DNA from: a virus
IMG/VR virus record: IMGVR_UViG_3300045257_000401
Span: 1-20,865 of that record
Direction: 5' to 3' (one strand)
DNA length: 20,865 nt
Shown here piece after piece: positions 1 through 5,770 of this stretch. The stretch's first letter is position 1, and every line of letters starts with the position of its first letter. The notes under the pieces were generated by a model. That model was not told the DNA's origin. It searched no databases and worked only from the letters and a program-made list of their open reading frames with translations. The position numbers and the translations under genes are program-made.

Positions 1-37
1 CCAGCGCGGGGGCAAATTGGGCGTACTGCTCGGGCAT
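1..37 (-). CDS. 5' fragment of a leftward gene leaving the window
   Basis: An open frame starts at an ATG complementary to 35-37 and runs off the left edge after about 12 codons, beginning MPEQYAQFAPAL. No Shine-Dalgarno is visible. A good sigma-70-type promoter on the same strand (68-95) lies about 30 bases upstream, which is the main reason to believe the gene. A second ATG at 40-42 opens a different frame that reads less like protein. The product cannot be identified from so few residues. Confidence 0.35.
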   Translation of the reverse strand, partial: MPEQYAQFAPAL

Positions 38-67
38 TGCATAAAGGGAGTTAATCTCTATGCCTTA

Positions 68-95
68 ATTTTATCAAGCTGGAAAGCGGCGTCAA
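68..95 (-). promoter_or_regulatory. sigma-70-type promoter, leftward
   Basis: On the minus strand TTGACG (90-95) and TAAAAT (68-73) are separated by 16 bases, close to consensus. Transcription would start near position 61 and read the gene leaving the left edge. Together with the plus-strand extended -10 at 146-154 it makes 38-163 a divergent control region. Confidence 0.55.
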
Positions 96-145
96 ATGGC
101 TTAGGTATGCGAACTTAAAAAAGATATCCACAGGAAAAGTGCGTG

Positions 146-154
146 TGTTATACT
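146..154 (+). promoter_or_regulatory. extended -10 promoter directly before a start codon
   Basis: TGT followed by TATACT (149-154) fits an extended -10 element. The ATG at 164 is only 9 bases further on, so the transcript would begin within a few bases of the start codon and be leaderless or nearly so. No clear -35 is present. A near-match to the DnaA box (ATATCCACA, 124-132) sits just upstream. Confidence 0.5.
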
Positions 155-163
155 CTTCGGTCT

Positions 164-475
164 ATGATCCTCATCAAACAAATCAATGGGCGCTCTTGCC
201 CATTAATCATATGCGATGCCTGCAATGAGCCTATTACCAATATCAAAATGGGTATGGTGCGCTATAAAAGCGGTGGCGGCGACGGCGATATTTCTGAAGT
301 TCAACATTGCCACAAAACCACTTGCGACAAAGCCCTTTCGAATGTCGAGGGTAAACTTTCCTGGCAAGAATTATCACACCATTTGTTTTTCCTGCTAACA
401 AACTCTGGTATGCCTTCAAGCGAGATTGCCGCCGAAGTAAAACGATGGGAAGACTTTCAGTCGATGATGCCATAG
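164..475 (+). CDS. small zinc-finger-like protein, unknown function
   Basis: A 103-residue protein when started at the ATG at 164; a GTG at 143 in the same frame lies inside the promoter, so 164 is preferred. It carries a paired-cysteine motif CDAC (C17, C20) and a second cluster HCHKTTC (H48, C49, H50, C54), which together look like a zinc-binding unit of the kind common in small phage proteins. The C-terminal third is mixed and probably helical. There is no SD; the strong -10 nine bases upstream suggests leaderless translation. It is the first gene of the rightward block. Function unknown; a role in DNA binding or host takeover is only a guess. Confidence 0.65.
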   Translation: MILIKQINGRSCPLIICDACNEPITNIKMGMVRYKSGGGDGDISEVQHCHKTTCDKALSNVEGKLSWQELSHHLFFLLTNSGMPSSEIAAEVKRWEDFQSMMP

Positions 476-571
476 CAGCGACTTTGTTTCCTCCAGATAA
501 TTACTTTCCCACCCCACCTGGAGGTGGCGGAGTTGTCCCGCAGGTTGACGGCAGGGTGTATACTGTCCGTC

Positions 572-1057
572 ATGCGACTTCTACTCTTTCTCATTTTTGC
601 CGCTCAAGTATTTGGGCAGACAACACAGTCCATTAAACTGAAGCTGGACCTTAAAAAGGAGACAGTAATCGAGCAACGGGTGTATAGCCTAATCAGTCGT
701 GAATTACGAGCGCTACACGATATAGACTTTGTTGATGTCGAATATGATGCGGACTTCACTATCTCCATTATTATACTAGAAGACAAAAACAAAGCAGGAG
801 AAGTCATTGGTTTCTCTATGGCACAACTTCTAACAACAACACCAATGCCAATCCGCGTATTCCTCAAAGAAGGTATTGAGAAGGATAAGCTTGCCAGAAT
901 GTATCAGAAAATTCGCGAGGACTACCGACAAATTACTGATTTTGGCTTGAGTGGAGGAAGTCTCGAAGATCTTGAAAAGGAATGTGAAAGAATCATGGCC
1001 CGGTGGGACGCTAAGGTCTTTGATGATAGGCGAAAACTTCTTAAGTTGATAAAATAA
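572..1057 (+). CDS. secreted or periplasmic protein, unknown function
   Basis: A 161-residue protein from the ATG at 572. The frame is open further upstream, but 572 is chosen because the protein then begins with a classic signal peptide: MRLLLFLIFAAQVFGQ, with a hydrophobic core and likely cleavage after the F-G region. The mature part alternates beta segments (IDFVDVEYDADFTISIIIL) and ends in a charged helical tail. A TATACT (559-564) lies 7 bases before the ATG and there is no SD, so translation may be leaderless. One line inside the gene (781-840) is about 38% GC, while virion-gene lines I counted are near 60%, suggesting an acquired accessory gene. The product would act outside the cytoplasm, unusual for an early phage gene; host-envelope modification or superinfection exclusion are guesses. 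Confidence 0.7.
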   Translation: MRLLLFLIFAAQVFGQTTQSIKLKLDLKKETVIEQRVYSLISRELRALHDIDFVDVEYDADFTISIIILEDKNKAGEVIGFSMAQLLTTTPMPIRVFLKEGIEKDKLARMYQKIREDYRQITDFGLSGGSLEDLEKECERIMARWDAKVFDDRRKLLKLIK

Positions 1058-1110
1058 CCACTGCCAACTACGAAACTTCAGGTCTTGCCGTTTATTGCAC
1101 TACCGCTCCT

Positions 1111-1907
1111 TCCCCTTGGCAAACGCCGGGAGGAAAATAAAACTATTACCTTCCTGTTTGAGACTTAGTGCCTTAGCCCCTTGATCCGCTTTCAGCAATT
1201 TCAGTTGCCGGCGCCGGGCCGTCGCGGGTGGAATTCCTAAGATGTCGTCCCACTCCCTTGTGTGCATGCCAAGTCGCCGTTGTTGAAGCGGTCGAACAGA
1301 GCGGCGATTAGACTGCGCGCAAGCAGAGTTCAAACGGATGTTTATTGTGTCCAGTGCGGTTCCGTTAAAGCACTGGATACAGGAAGTTGTACAAACCAAA
1401 AACGCCACGCTAACAATTAGCAGGGCGTTACTGGTTTGTAAGACTTTTGGTTTTGGTACGTGGATGTCATTGGTGTTTTGATTTCAGGGTGATTGGTAGC
1501 TTCTACTCCGGTCCGCCAGAGGCTTGGCCCAAAGCCAAGCATTATAGCGTTCTACGGCGAGCACTTTTCAACCAATCACCCCTTCTCGGCGGCGCTACAG
1601 GGGCTGGCCCCCGGTTTCAGCTATTGCGCCTACGGCCAGGTTTTCCAATTGGTTTGCGCGAATGCCTTCGTCGCAAGGGCGGCGTCCGGCCGGACTCACC
1701 GTCAAGTAGCAGCTTTCACCCCTTCCTGGCGGGGGTTGTATGCTTCCGTGCCACTACCTGCACAATTGGAGCCGGAAGCTACTCACGAGCCAATAAAGAT
1801 GGCTCATGGTGCACCTCCTGGAGGAAATATCCTCGGAAACATTATACGCCACTTGGGCTGGAAAAGTTCGTGGATTTTGGCTTGCGGCTGCCGGCCGTTG
1901 ATCCGGC
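1111..1907 (+). ncRNA. large structured noncoding RNA (ornate-RNA-like), about 800 nt
   Basis: No convincing gene occupies 1058-1916; the stretch is packed with helices. Main pairings: 1111-1114/1128-1131 with 1118-1120/1125-1127; 1195-1198/1205-1208; 1226-1231/1250-1255; 1272-1280/1301-1309; 1313-1316/1323-1326; 1346-1357/1370-1381 (12 bp); 1390-1398/1432-1440 enclosing 1401-1406/1424-1429 and 1409-1412/1418-1421; 1487-1497/1571-1581 (11 bp) enclosing 1522-1528/1534-1540; 1591-1595/1626-1630; 1654-1662/1667-1676; 1684-1695 (palindrome); 1742-1748/1773-1779; 1787-1792/1800-1805; 1821-1825/1830-1834; 1890-1894/1903-1907. Wobbles G1349-U1378, G1273-U1308, U1280-G1301 and G1227-U1254 pair only in a plus-strand transcript. 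Size, complexity and phage setting recall GOLLD and ROOL RNAs, but family membership is not shown. Promoter, exact ends and terminator are not visible. Confidence 0.7.
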
Positions 1908-1916
1908 GACGTGCCC

Positions 1917-2228
1917 TTACCCTTGTTGCTCAGACTTGTACTTCCACTCCATAGCCCACTTCAAAAGCCACTCAATGGCAATTAGCTGGTGCTGATAGGA
2001 GGCCGAGTTTGGATCTTTGGCGGCAATACCTTGTTTAGCTTTAGAGCGAGCCTTTTGCAATTTATCCACAAGCTCCATTTTGAGGGTATTGTTTTCTTTC
2101 CGGGTTTCTTTAATGGACTCCGCGGCGTCGTGACGGAGCAGGTAGGTTTTGATTTGTTTGGCGACAGATTTGTCTACGGCTAGAAATTGATACAGCTCCC
2201 GCCTAATTTGTTCCTTTGTTTCCGGCAT
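1917..2228 (-). CDS. small charged helical protein, unknown function
   Basis: A 103-residue, highly charged, mostly helical protein. A long helix with coiled-coil character runs from about residue 30 to 65 (KETRKENNTLKMELVDKL), and the C-terminal part is rich in W (IEWLLKWAMEWKY). The start at 2228 (MPETKEQ) has AGGG eight bases upstream. An in-frame ATG at 2258 would add ten residues but lies in the loop of the hairpin at 2237-2286. The gene ends just past the last helix of the structured RNA, so the two are convergent. A perfect DnaA-box sequence (2062-2070) sits inside the reading frame. Family not recognised. Confidence 0.65.
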   Translation of the reverse strand: MPETKEQIRRELYQFLAVDKSVAKQIKTYLLRHDAAESIKETRKENNTLKMELVDKLQKARSKAKQGIAAKDPNSASYQHQLIAIEWLLKWAMEWKYKSEQQG

Positions 2229-2230
2229 AT

Positions 2231-2286
2231 AAAAATCCCTATAGTCAGGGGCCAACATTGCATTGGAACTCCCCCCGACTACAGGG
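2231..2286 (-). terminator. terminator-like hairpin just before a start codon
   Basis: Read on the minus strand, 2277-2286 pairs with 2237-2246 (ten positions, one G-U wobble that exists only on this strand) and 2273-2276 pairs with 2248-2251, with one bulged A. The stem is followed by A and five Ts (2231-2235) and then, within a few bases, by the ATG at 2228. It can end transcription from the 2358-2690 gene or act as an attenuator on the next gene. Confidence 0.6.
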
Positions 2287-2357
2287 GTCTTTGTTGCAAT
2301 GTTAAGTTAGTGAGTTCGCTTACGGTGAAGTGTAGCACATTAGCGGAAGTTGTCAAG

Positions 2358-2690
2358 TCAGTTAATAGCAACGATAAAATCTTCTTCGAGCTTCTTGTAA
2401 TCTTTCTCCGTCATTTTGTCCTTGTATTCTCTGTTAAAAATAGCGTTGGCATCTTCCGGTGTCACGCCTAGTTTTTCCATTACTGCTATAATCTTGCACT
2501 CATTTCCAATCTGGAAGACGCGAGCTACACTTCTGGCGCCAGCGTGACGGGCATTGGCTGCAAAAAGTTGCTGCGCAAACCAGAACATCAAAAACCACTT
2601 GATGCTGTGGTCTAAGAGGAGCCACGCTACAACTATTTCAGGAATGAAGTAAAGGAGCGATTTGGCGGCGCGTTTTGTCGAAATCCACAT
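2358..2690 (-). CDS. small membrane protein, unknown function
   Basis: A 110-residue protein with a basic N-terminus (MWISTKRAAK) and a hydrophobic stretch at about residues 11-42 that could form one long or two short membrane segments, followed by a soluble tail (about 55-110) rich in charged residues. The start at 2690 is supported by a promoter-like pair, TTGACT (2721-2726) and TAAACT (2697-2702) 18 bases apart, ending 6 bases before the ATG; with no SD this again suggests a leaderless message. It is transcribed divergently from the early operon at 2848. Family not recognised; a role at the membrane during takeover is possible. Confidence 0.65.
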   Translation of the reverse strand: MWISTKRAAKSLLYFIPEIVVAWLLLDHSIKWFLMFWFAQQLFAANARHAGARSVARVFQIGNECKIIAVMEKLGVTPEDANAIFNREYKDKMTEKDYKKLEEDFIVAIN

Positions 2691-2696
2691 GAGTAG

Positions 2697-2726
2697 AGTT
2701 TAAGTTCCTCGAATGCCCCAAGTCAA
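2697..2726 (-). promoter_or_regulatory. promoter-like pair, leftward
   Basis: TTGACT (2721-2726) and TAAACT (2697-2702) on the minus strand, spacer 18. The -10 ends 6 bases before the ATG at 2690. A perfect DnaA box begins 4 bases beyond the -35. Confidence 0.4.
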
Positions 2727-2729
2727 CCC

Positions 2730-2738
2730 TGTGGATAA
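2730..2738 (-). promoter_or_regulatory. DnaA box, perfect TTATCCACA
   Basis: TGTGGATAA on the plus strand is the exact complement of the consensus DnaA box. It lies in the 157-base divergent gap between a minus-strand gene and the operon containing the SSB-like gene, a sensible place for a replication origin or DnaA-responsive control. Two more perfect copies occur at 2062-2070 and 7016-7024. No iterons or obvious AT-rich unwinding element were found. Confidence 0.4.
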
Positions 2739-2847
2739 CTTTCCGTCAACCACTAAAACCCCAATGTTTGCAGCTATGGACAGTATTTTCGGTTTGCTTC
2801 ATACTTAAGAAAAGGTCGGCAACTTCACAAACCAATCATTAACTTCA

Positions 2848-3273
2848 ATGCAAACCAAGCTTCAACAATTGGCCAAAGAGCTGATTGAGTGTCGGGGTAA
2901 GCTCCAGGAGTTAGAGGAACGGCAAAGGGCCGAACGCGAGCCGTACGAGCTCGCTAATCAGGAAATCCGCAGCCAGCTACTCGGGATAATGAACAAGTCC
3001 GGCGTCCTCTCCACCAGGTACGAAGACTTTGCCATCAGCCGGAAAACCTCCAAGCGGGCGGTCGTGGTGGACGAAAGCAAAGCCATCGCTTATCTCGAAG
3101 CAAACCTCCCCGGCGGCATCCTTAAAACAGTCCATCCCGAAGTGCTAAAGCAGATTGAACGGGGTACTCGCTCGCCCCTGGACGGCGTGTCCGTCGAAAG
3201 CAAGGAGTATGTGTCCATAAGACAGAACAAAGAAACTAACGCCCCGGCCGATGTCGGGACAGAAACCACATAG
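2848..3273 (+). CDS. coiled-coil protein, possibly Gp157/Gam-like
   Basis: A 141-residue protein. Residues 1-45 form a charged coiled coil (LQQLAKELIECRGKLQELEE). The rest is a small alpha/beta region with a pattern I associate with phage Gp157 and Gam-like proteins: a lysine-rich strand (SRKTSKRAVVVDES), a short helix (AIAYLEANLPGG), then VKxxxxEVLKxI-type spacing and a late strand ending VESKEYVSIR. Those families bind DNA ends or inhibit host nucleases; the assignment here is tentative and rests on this pattern and on the position right before an SSB-like gene. The next gene begins just after, or slightly overlapping, its stop, so the two form an operon. Confidence 0.65.
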   Translation: MQTKLQQLAKELIECRGKLQELEERQRAEREPYELANQEIRSQLLGIMNKSGVLSTRYEDFAISRKTSKRAVVVDESKAIAYLEANLPGGILKTVHPEVLKQIERGTRSPLDGVSVESKEYVSIRQNKETNAPADVGTETT

Positions 3274-3277
3274 CCGT

Positions 3278-3931
3278 ATGCCAATATCACCAACCGCCGA
3301 GATGAAGGTGCCGGAAAAGAAAGACTGGCCGCTCATCCCGGAAGATGTCTACCAAGTCGAAATCACCGACATCGCCGAGGACGTGTCAGAATTCAAGGGC
3401 GAGAAAAAGGAAGTCTTCAAGTTTGAGTTCACCCTCATTGAGGACGGCGCCACCTATGGCCGCAAGCTGTGGAAGCGCGGCGTCCGCACCTCGCCCATTC
3501 CCTACAAGAGCGGTAAAAACTCGCTGACGTGGAAGGTCGCCTCGGCAATCGCCAAACACCCGCTGACCGAGGAAGAGGGCAAAGCCTACACCATCGCCAT
3601 GATGAACGCCATGATTGGCAAGCAGCTTCGGGTTACCGTGTCGGTTTCAGAGCCGAAAACGGATGGCAAGCAGTACAACAATATCGACAGCTTCATGATG
3701 GCCAAAAAAGACCTGGCGCCGTTTGACGAGGCCAAAGTGCCGAAGGACAATCTGCCGGCCGCTGCCACAACTGCGGCTGCTCCGGCTCCGGCTGTTCCGG
3801 TCCAACCCTCTAAGCTAGCCCAAACCGTCCATGCCTCCAGCGGCGGCAAGTTCGGCCATTCTGCGGAAGCGCCGGAAGACCCAGCCGAAGTCGAAATGGG
3901 GGAAATAGACCCTGACGACATACCTTTTTGA
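3278..3931 (+). CDS. phage single-stranded DNA-binding protein (SSB-like)
   Basis: About 217 residues from the ATG at 3278, which lies 5 bases after the upstream stop. An in-frame ATG at 3251 would overlap the upstream gene by 23 bases, and another at 3302 is possible. The N-terminal 130 residues are rich in beta strands (VYQVEITDIAEDV, VFKFEFTLIEDG) with basic and aromatic residues, as expected for an OB-fold or DUF2815/DUF669-like domain. A low-complexity Ala/Pro linker follows, and the protein ends in DPDDIPF, the acidic-phenylalanine tip by which SSB proteins recruit partners. This tip is the best evidence for the call. GC is about 60% in the line counted (3541-3600), in contrast to the next gene. 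Confidence 0.8.
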   Translation: MPISPTAEMKVPEKKDWPLIPEDVYQVEITDIAEDVSEFKGEKKEVFKFEFTLIEDGATYGRKLWKRGVRTSPIPYKSGKNSLTWKVASAIAKHPLTEEEGKAYTIAMMNAMIGKQLRVTVSVSEPKTDGKQYNNIDSFMMAKKDLAPFDEAKVPKDNLPAAATTAAAPAPAVPVQPSKLAQTVHASSGGKFGHSAEAPEDPAEVEMGEIDPDDIPF

Positions 3932-3944
3932 CCCATTCTAACAT

Positions 3945-4433
3945 TTGACGACCGTTCTAAAACAACATAGTATTCAGGTAAGACAATTAAACCTGATAAC
4001 AGCAGTGCAAAAACGATGTTTTAAGTGCGGTATAGTCAAGCCAATAAATAGATTTTACATTCATCCGACTACGGCTGATGGTTATCTCAACAAATGTAAA
4101 TTATGCACTCGTACCTATGTACGGGCTAGGTACTATAGTCCCGTCACACGACCTGCCATAATTGCCTACGAATGGAAGAGAGCTAGAGACCCTCTTAGAC
4201 GACAAAAAAGACTCATCTATCAAAGGCACTCGCGCCATAATCACCATGGGAAATATCGCGCCCGAAATAAGGTAAACAACGCAATTCGGGATGGCAGGTT
4301 AGCAAGAAAGCCATGTGAAGTCTGCGGTAGTCAAAAGGTGCAAGCTCATCACAAAGACTATAGGCGATATCTGGACGTAAATTGGCTTTGTAAACTCCAC
4401 CACCTACAGGCAGAATCCAAAACCCCTTTCTAA
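3945..4433 (+). CDS. HNH endonuclease with N-terminal zinc ribbon
   Basis: A 162-codon frame beginning with TTG; the true start may be the GTG at 4005, since the recognisable protein begins only at about residue 22. An N-terminal zinc ribbon (C25, C28, C51, C54) with the phage-type pattern KRCFKCGIVKPINRFY is followed by a basic region rich in R and H. The C-terminal HNH nuclease motif shows CEVCG (C124, C127), the catalytic-type AHHKDY (H135, H136) and WLCKLHH (C149, H152), giving a zinc-held beta-beta-alpha-metal fold. This is the architecture of free-standing phage homing endonucleases. GC in line 4021-4080 is about 38%, against about 60% in the gene before it, consistent with independent arrival. 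No SD is visible at either start. Confidence 0.8.
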   Translation: MTTVLKQHSIQVRQLNLITAVQKRCFKCGIVKPINRFYIHPTTADGYLNKCKLCTRTYVRARYYSPVTRPAIIAYEWKRARDPLRRQKRLIYQRHSRHNHHGKYRARNKVNNAIRDGRLARKPCEVCGSQKVQAHHKDYRRYLDVNWLCKLHHLQAESKTPF

Positions 4434-4443
4434 ATTAAACACA

Positions 4444-4467
4444 CCCGGCTCGGAGGGGGCCGGGCTT
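4444..4467 (+). terminator. terminator-like hairpin after the HNH gene
   Basis: CCCGGC (4444-4449) pairs with GCCGGG (4459-4464) across a 9-base loop, followed by CTTTCCT. The stem is GC-rich but the T run is short, so termination may be partial. It starts 10 bases after the HNH stop codon. Confidence 0.55.
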
Positions 4468-4479
4468 TCCTAAAACCAA

Positions 4480-4887
4480 ATGCCCTTACGTGAAAGAACA
4501 TGCCATACGCGGGGTTGCAAAAACAGCTTTCTGGCCTCGGACGGACGGCGAAAACTTTGCGACGCCTGCCGCCAAAACCGCGATAGGAACGGTTCGCGGA
4601 GACGATATGCGTGGTTATCAAAATCCCCGGCCTGGCGGAAAAAGAAAGCCGAGTGGATGCGCCGTTACAGGCAAGAACACCTGGATGCCATGCGTGCCTA
4701 CGGCGCTGAATGGATGAGGCGATATAGGGCAGGGGAAAAGACCAGAGGTGTTATTCCTCGGCCTGAACGTCAAACGAGACGATATCCCCGTAACGAGGCA
4801 GGTTTGGGCTTTAAGAGGTGCTTTAAATGCGCCTTCTGGTTAAAGGGTGAACAGGTTTGCCCGCGGTGCGGGCAGACAAATAAATAA
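4480..4887 (+). CDS. basic protein with zinc fingers at both ends
   Basis: A 135-residue, strongly basic protein. The N-terminus has C8, C13, C27 and C30 in a zinc-finger layout; the C-terminus has a rubredoxin-like ribbon, CFKC (C114, C117) and CPRC (C127, C130). Between them lies a basic helical stretch with a repeated phrase, AEWMRRYRQE and AEWMRRYRAG, about 25 residues apart. Such proteins usually bind DNA or RNA, and some are relatives of HNH or transposon-associated proteins that lack the nuclease core; no nuclease motif is visible here. The ATG at 4480 is the natural start, 13 bases beyond the terminator-like hairpin. Function not recognised. Confidence 0.7.
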   Translation: MPLRERTCHTRGCKNSFLASDGRRKLCDACRQNRDRNGSRRRYAWLSKSPAWRKKKAEWMRRYRQEHLDAMRAYGAEWMRRYRAGEKTRGVIPRPERQTRRYPRNEAGLGFKRCFKCAFWLKGEQVCPRCGQTNK

Positions 4888-4890
4888 AAG

Positions 4891-4941
4891 AAAGCCGGCT
4901 CGTGAACCCTGTTGGGGCAAGGTTTCGGAGACCGGCTTTTT
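4891..4941 (+). terminator. terminator between convergent genes
   Basis: AAAGCCGG (4891-4898) pairs with CCGGCTTT (4932-4939), extended by AACC/GGTT inside, and is followed by a run of Ts to 4941. On the minus strand the same hairpin is followed by a T-rich stretch (CTTTCTTTTATTT), so it can serve the convergent gene 4949-5320 as well. Confidence 0.8.
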
Positions 4942-4948
4942 GATTTGG

Positions 4949-5320
4949 CTACGCTTTCTTGAGGCCGAACGCTTCCAGCTCTTTGGCCGTGAACGCCTTT
5001 TTGCTTTCGCCCTGGCTGCGGTGTTTCCGGGCGTCGTGGTTTGGCGTGGTTAGGAAGTTGCAAACTGAGCAAGGCTTGGCCGGATCAACCGTGCCGGCGC
5101 CCGCCCTGCTTCCTTTCTTCTTCGGCGACGCTCCGTCTCCCTCCACCAGGCGGTAGGTAAAGCCGATTTCGTTCAATTCCGCTACGGCTTCCTCGGCTTT
5201 CTTTAAGGCTTCGGCTTTGGCGCTTTCCAGAAGTTTGCTTCGCTGTTCGTCCAGCTTCTTTATCTGTTCCAGTACGGTCATCTTCTTCTCCGGTCTCGGG
5301 GATATCGTCTCGTTTGCCAT
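4949..5320 (-). CDS. coiled-coil protein with C-terminal zinc-knuckle-like motif
   Basis: A 123-residue protein. The ATG at 5320 is chosen over an upstream TTG at 5326 because GAGG lies 6 bases before it, a good SD. The first 60 residues form a charged coiled coil (VLEQIKKLDEQRSKLL), then a basic low-complexity linker (SPKKKGSRAGAG), then a C-terminal motif CSVCNFLTTPNHDARKHR with C, C, H, H spacing that could hold zinc, ending KKAFTAKELEAFGLKKA. The layout, an oligomerising helix plus a small basic C-terminal module, recalls nucleoid-associated H-NS-like proteins, but the H-NS DNA-binding sequence is not present, so this is only an analogy. A phage-encoded DNA-binding regulator is a reasonable guess. 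Confidence 0.75.
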   Translation of the reverse strand: MANETISPRPEKKMTVLEQIKKLDEQRSKLLESAKAEALKKAEEAVAELNEIGFTYRLVEGDGASPKKKGSRAGAGTVDPAKPCSVCNFLTTPNHDARKHRSQGESKKAFTAKELEAFGLKKA

Positions 5321-5338
5321 TGTCAACCTCTTAAAGCG

Positions 5339-5362
5339 GAATTGTCAACTGAATTGTCAACT
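5339..5362. repeat. tandem 12-bp direct repeat (GAATTGTCAACT)x2
   Basis: Two exact copies of GAATTGTCAACT lie head to tail. On the minus strand each contains a perfect TTGACA, and a third TTGTCAAC occurs at 5321-5328. The repeat overlaps the stop codon of the small gene 5361-5441 and precedes the SD of the gene starting at 5320, so it could be an operator or twin -35 elements. No good -10 sits at proper distance. Confidence 0.6.
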
Positions 5363-5441
5363 AAACGTAATGCAGGAAAATGTAAAACCCCACCACAACG
5401 AACAGGCAGATTACCATCAGCTCCTTTTGCAGTTTCGTCAT
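5361..5441 (-). CDS. 26-residue single-pass membrane protein
   Basis: Twenty-six codons from the ATG at 5441 to a TAG at 5361-5363. The start is preceded by a near-perfect SD, AAGGAGG, five bases upstream (5447-5453), the best in the window. The protein has a short charged head (MTKLQKEL) followed by one membrane segment (about residues 9-24, VICLFVVVGFYIFL). It is too short for most gene finders. Its place between the hairpin at 5463-5514 and the gene at 4949-5320 suggests one operon. Such micro-proteins often modulate membrane enzymes or act as small toxins or holin regulators; the role here is unknown. Confidence 0.65.
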   Translation of the reverse strand: MTKLQKELMVICLFVVVGFYIFLHYV

Positions 5442-5462
5442 TCGCTCCTCCTTGACTAAAGG

Positions 5463-5514
5463 GAGAAGGCCAAAACCCGCGTCTCACGGGTTGGATAAAC
5501 CAAATGGCCTTCTC
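5463..5514 (-). ncRNA. nested two-stem hairpin, leader or terminator
   Basis: GAGAAGGCCA (5463-5472) pairs perfectly with TGGCCTTCTC (5505-5514), and inside it AACCCG (5474-5479) pairs with CGGGTT (5487-5492). On the minus strand it is followed by CCTTTAG and then the SD of the 26-residue gene. The weak T run makes a leader or RNA-processing element as likely as a terminator. Confidence 0.5.
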
Positions 5515-5531
5515 GTTCCAGGCGTGGAGGT

Positions 5532-5675
5532 TTAGTAGCACCAGTCGTGTTTAAATGTTCGGCCCGGAGGCATAGGCAATCCGCAACCTGCGCAAATCTC
5601 AGGCTGGCGCTTGCGGGCCGCTTCCAGCTTCATCCGGAGCTTCCTCTTGGCTTTCCTCTGGGCGGGTGTTTTCAT
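5532..5675 (-). CDS. 47-residue zinc-finger protein
   Basis: Forty-seven codons from the ATG at 5675 to a TAA at 5532-5534. The first half is a basic helix (MKTPAQRKAKRKLRMKLEAA); the second half is a compact zinc-binding motif: C28 and C31 (ICAGCGLPMP), then the phrase PPGRTFKHDWCY with H43 and C46. This C-x2-C...H-x2-C pattern is typical of tiny phage zinc fingers. It overlaps the 3' part of the gene 5599-5766 in another frame by 77 bases. No SD is seen, so it may be read by re-initiation or internal entry. Function unknown; nucleic-acid binding is likely. Confidence 0.6.
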   Translation of the reverse strand: MKTPAQRKAKRKLRMKLEAARKRQPEICAGCGLPMPPGRTFKHDWCY

Positions 5676-5766
5676 CGTCGGGCCATAGGTGTTTGCTTTG
5701 AACATGCCTGGGCATGTCCAGGTAGTGAACCTGTTTGCCGCAGAGGCAGCTTATCCAGTACTTCAT
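5599..5766 (-). CDS. 55-residue protein with C2H2-like motif
   Basis: Fifty-five codons from the ATG at 5766 to a TGA at 5599-5601. Residues 7-26 (CLCGKQVHYLDM..H..S.H) place C7, C9, H21 and H26 in a possible zinc site; the rest is acidic and disordered (DDENTRPEESQEEAPDEAG). It starts 4 bases after the stop of the micro-gene 5771-5848, so translation may be coupled. Its acidic tail and the basic N-terminus of the overlapping 47-residue gene are read from the same bases in two frames, so one of the pair may not be expressed. Family not recognised. Confidence 0.55.
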   Translation of the reverse strand: MKYWISCLCGKQVHYLDMPRHVQSKHLWPDDENTRPEESQEEAPDEAGSGPQAPA

Positions 5767-5770
5767 TATT

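Noticed and set aside
445-636. A 63-codon plus-strand frame between the first two genes
   Set aside because: It overlaps both neighbours, has no SD and low-complexity sequence.
1100-1408. A 102-codon GTG-started minus-strand frame with a helix-turn-helix-like stretch
   Set aside because: It has no SD and lies antisense across seven helices of the structured RNA, including four whose G-U wobbles define the other strand.
1100-1910. Group I or group II intron, RNase P or tmRNA as identity of the structured region
   Set aside because: I found no domain V, no group I core sequences, no RNase P P4 motif and no tRNA-like ends. A covariance-model search would settle it.
1447-1995. Overlapping plus-strand frames of 182 and 153 codons
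   Set aside because: TTG or weak starts, no SD, no recognisable domain, and the bases are fully used by nested hairpins; the longer one also runs into the opposite gene.
2233-2246. T7-type phage promoter (ACTATAGGGA on the minus strand)
   Set aside because: Only the last ten bases match the consensus, it is part of the hairpin stem, and no single-subunit RNA polymerase gene is seen.
5323-5541. A 72-codon minus-strand frame through the hairpin and tandem repeat
   Set aside because: It crosses a perfect nested hairpin and a 12-bp tandem repeat and competes with the 26-codon gene, which has a far better SD.
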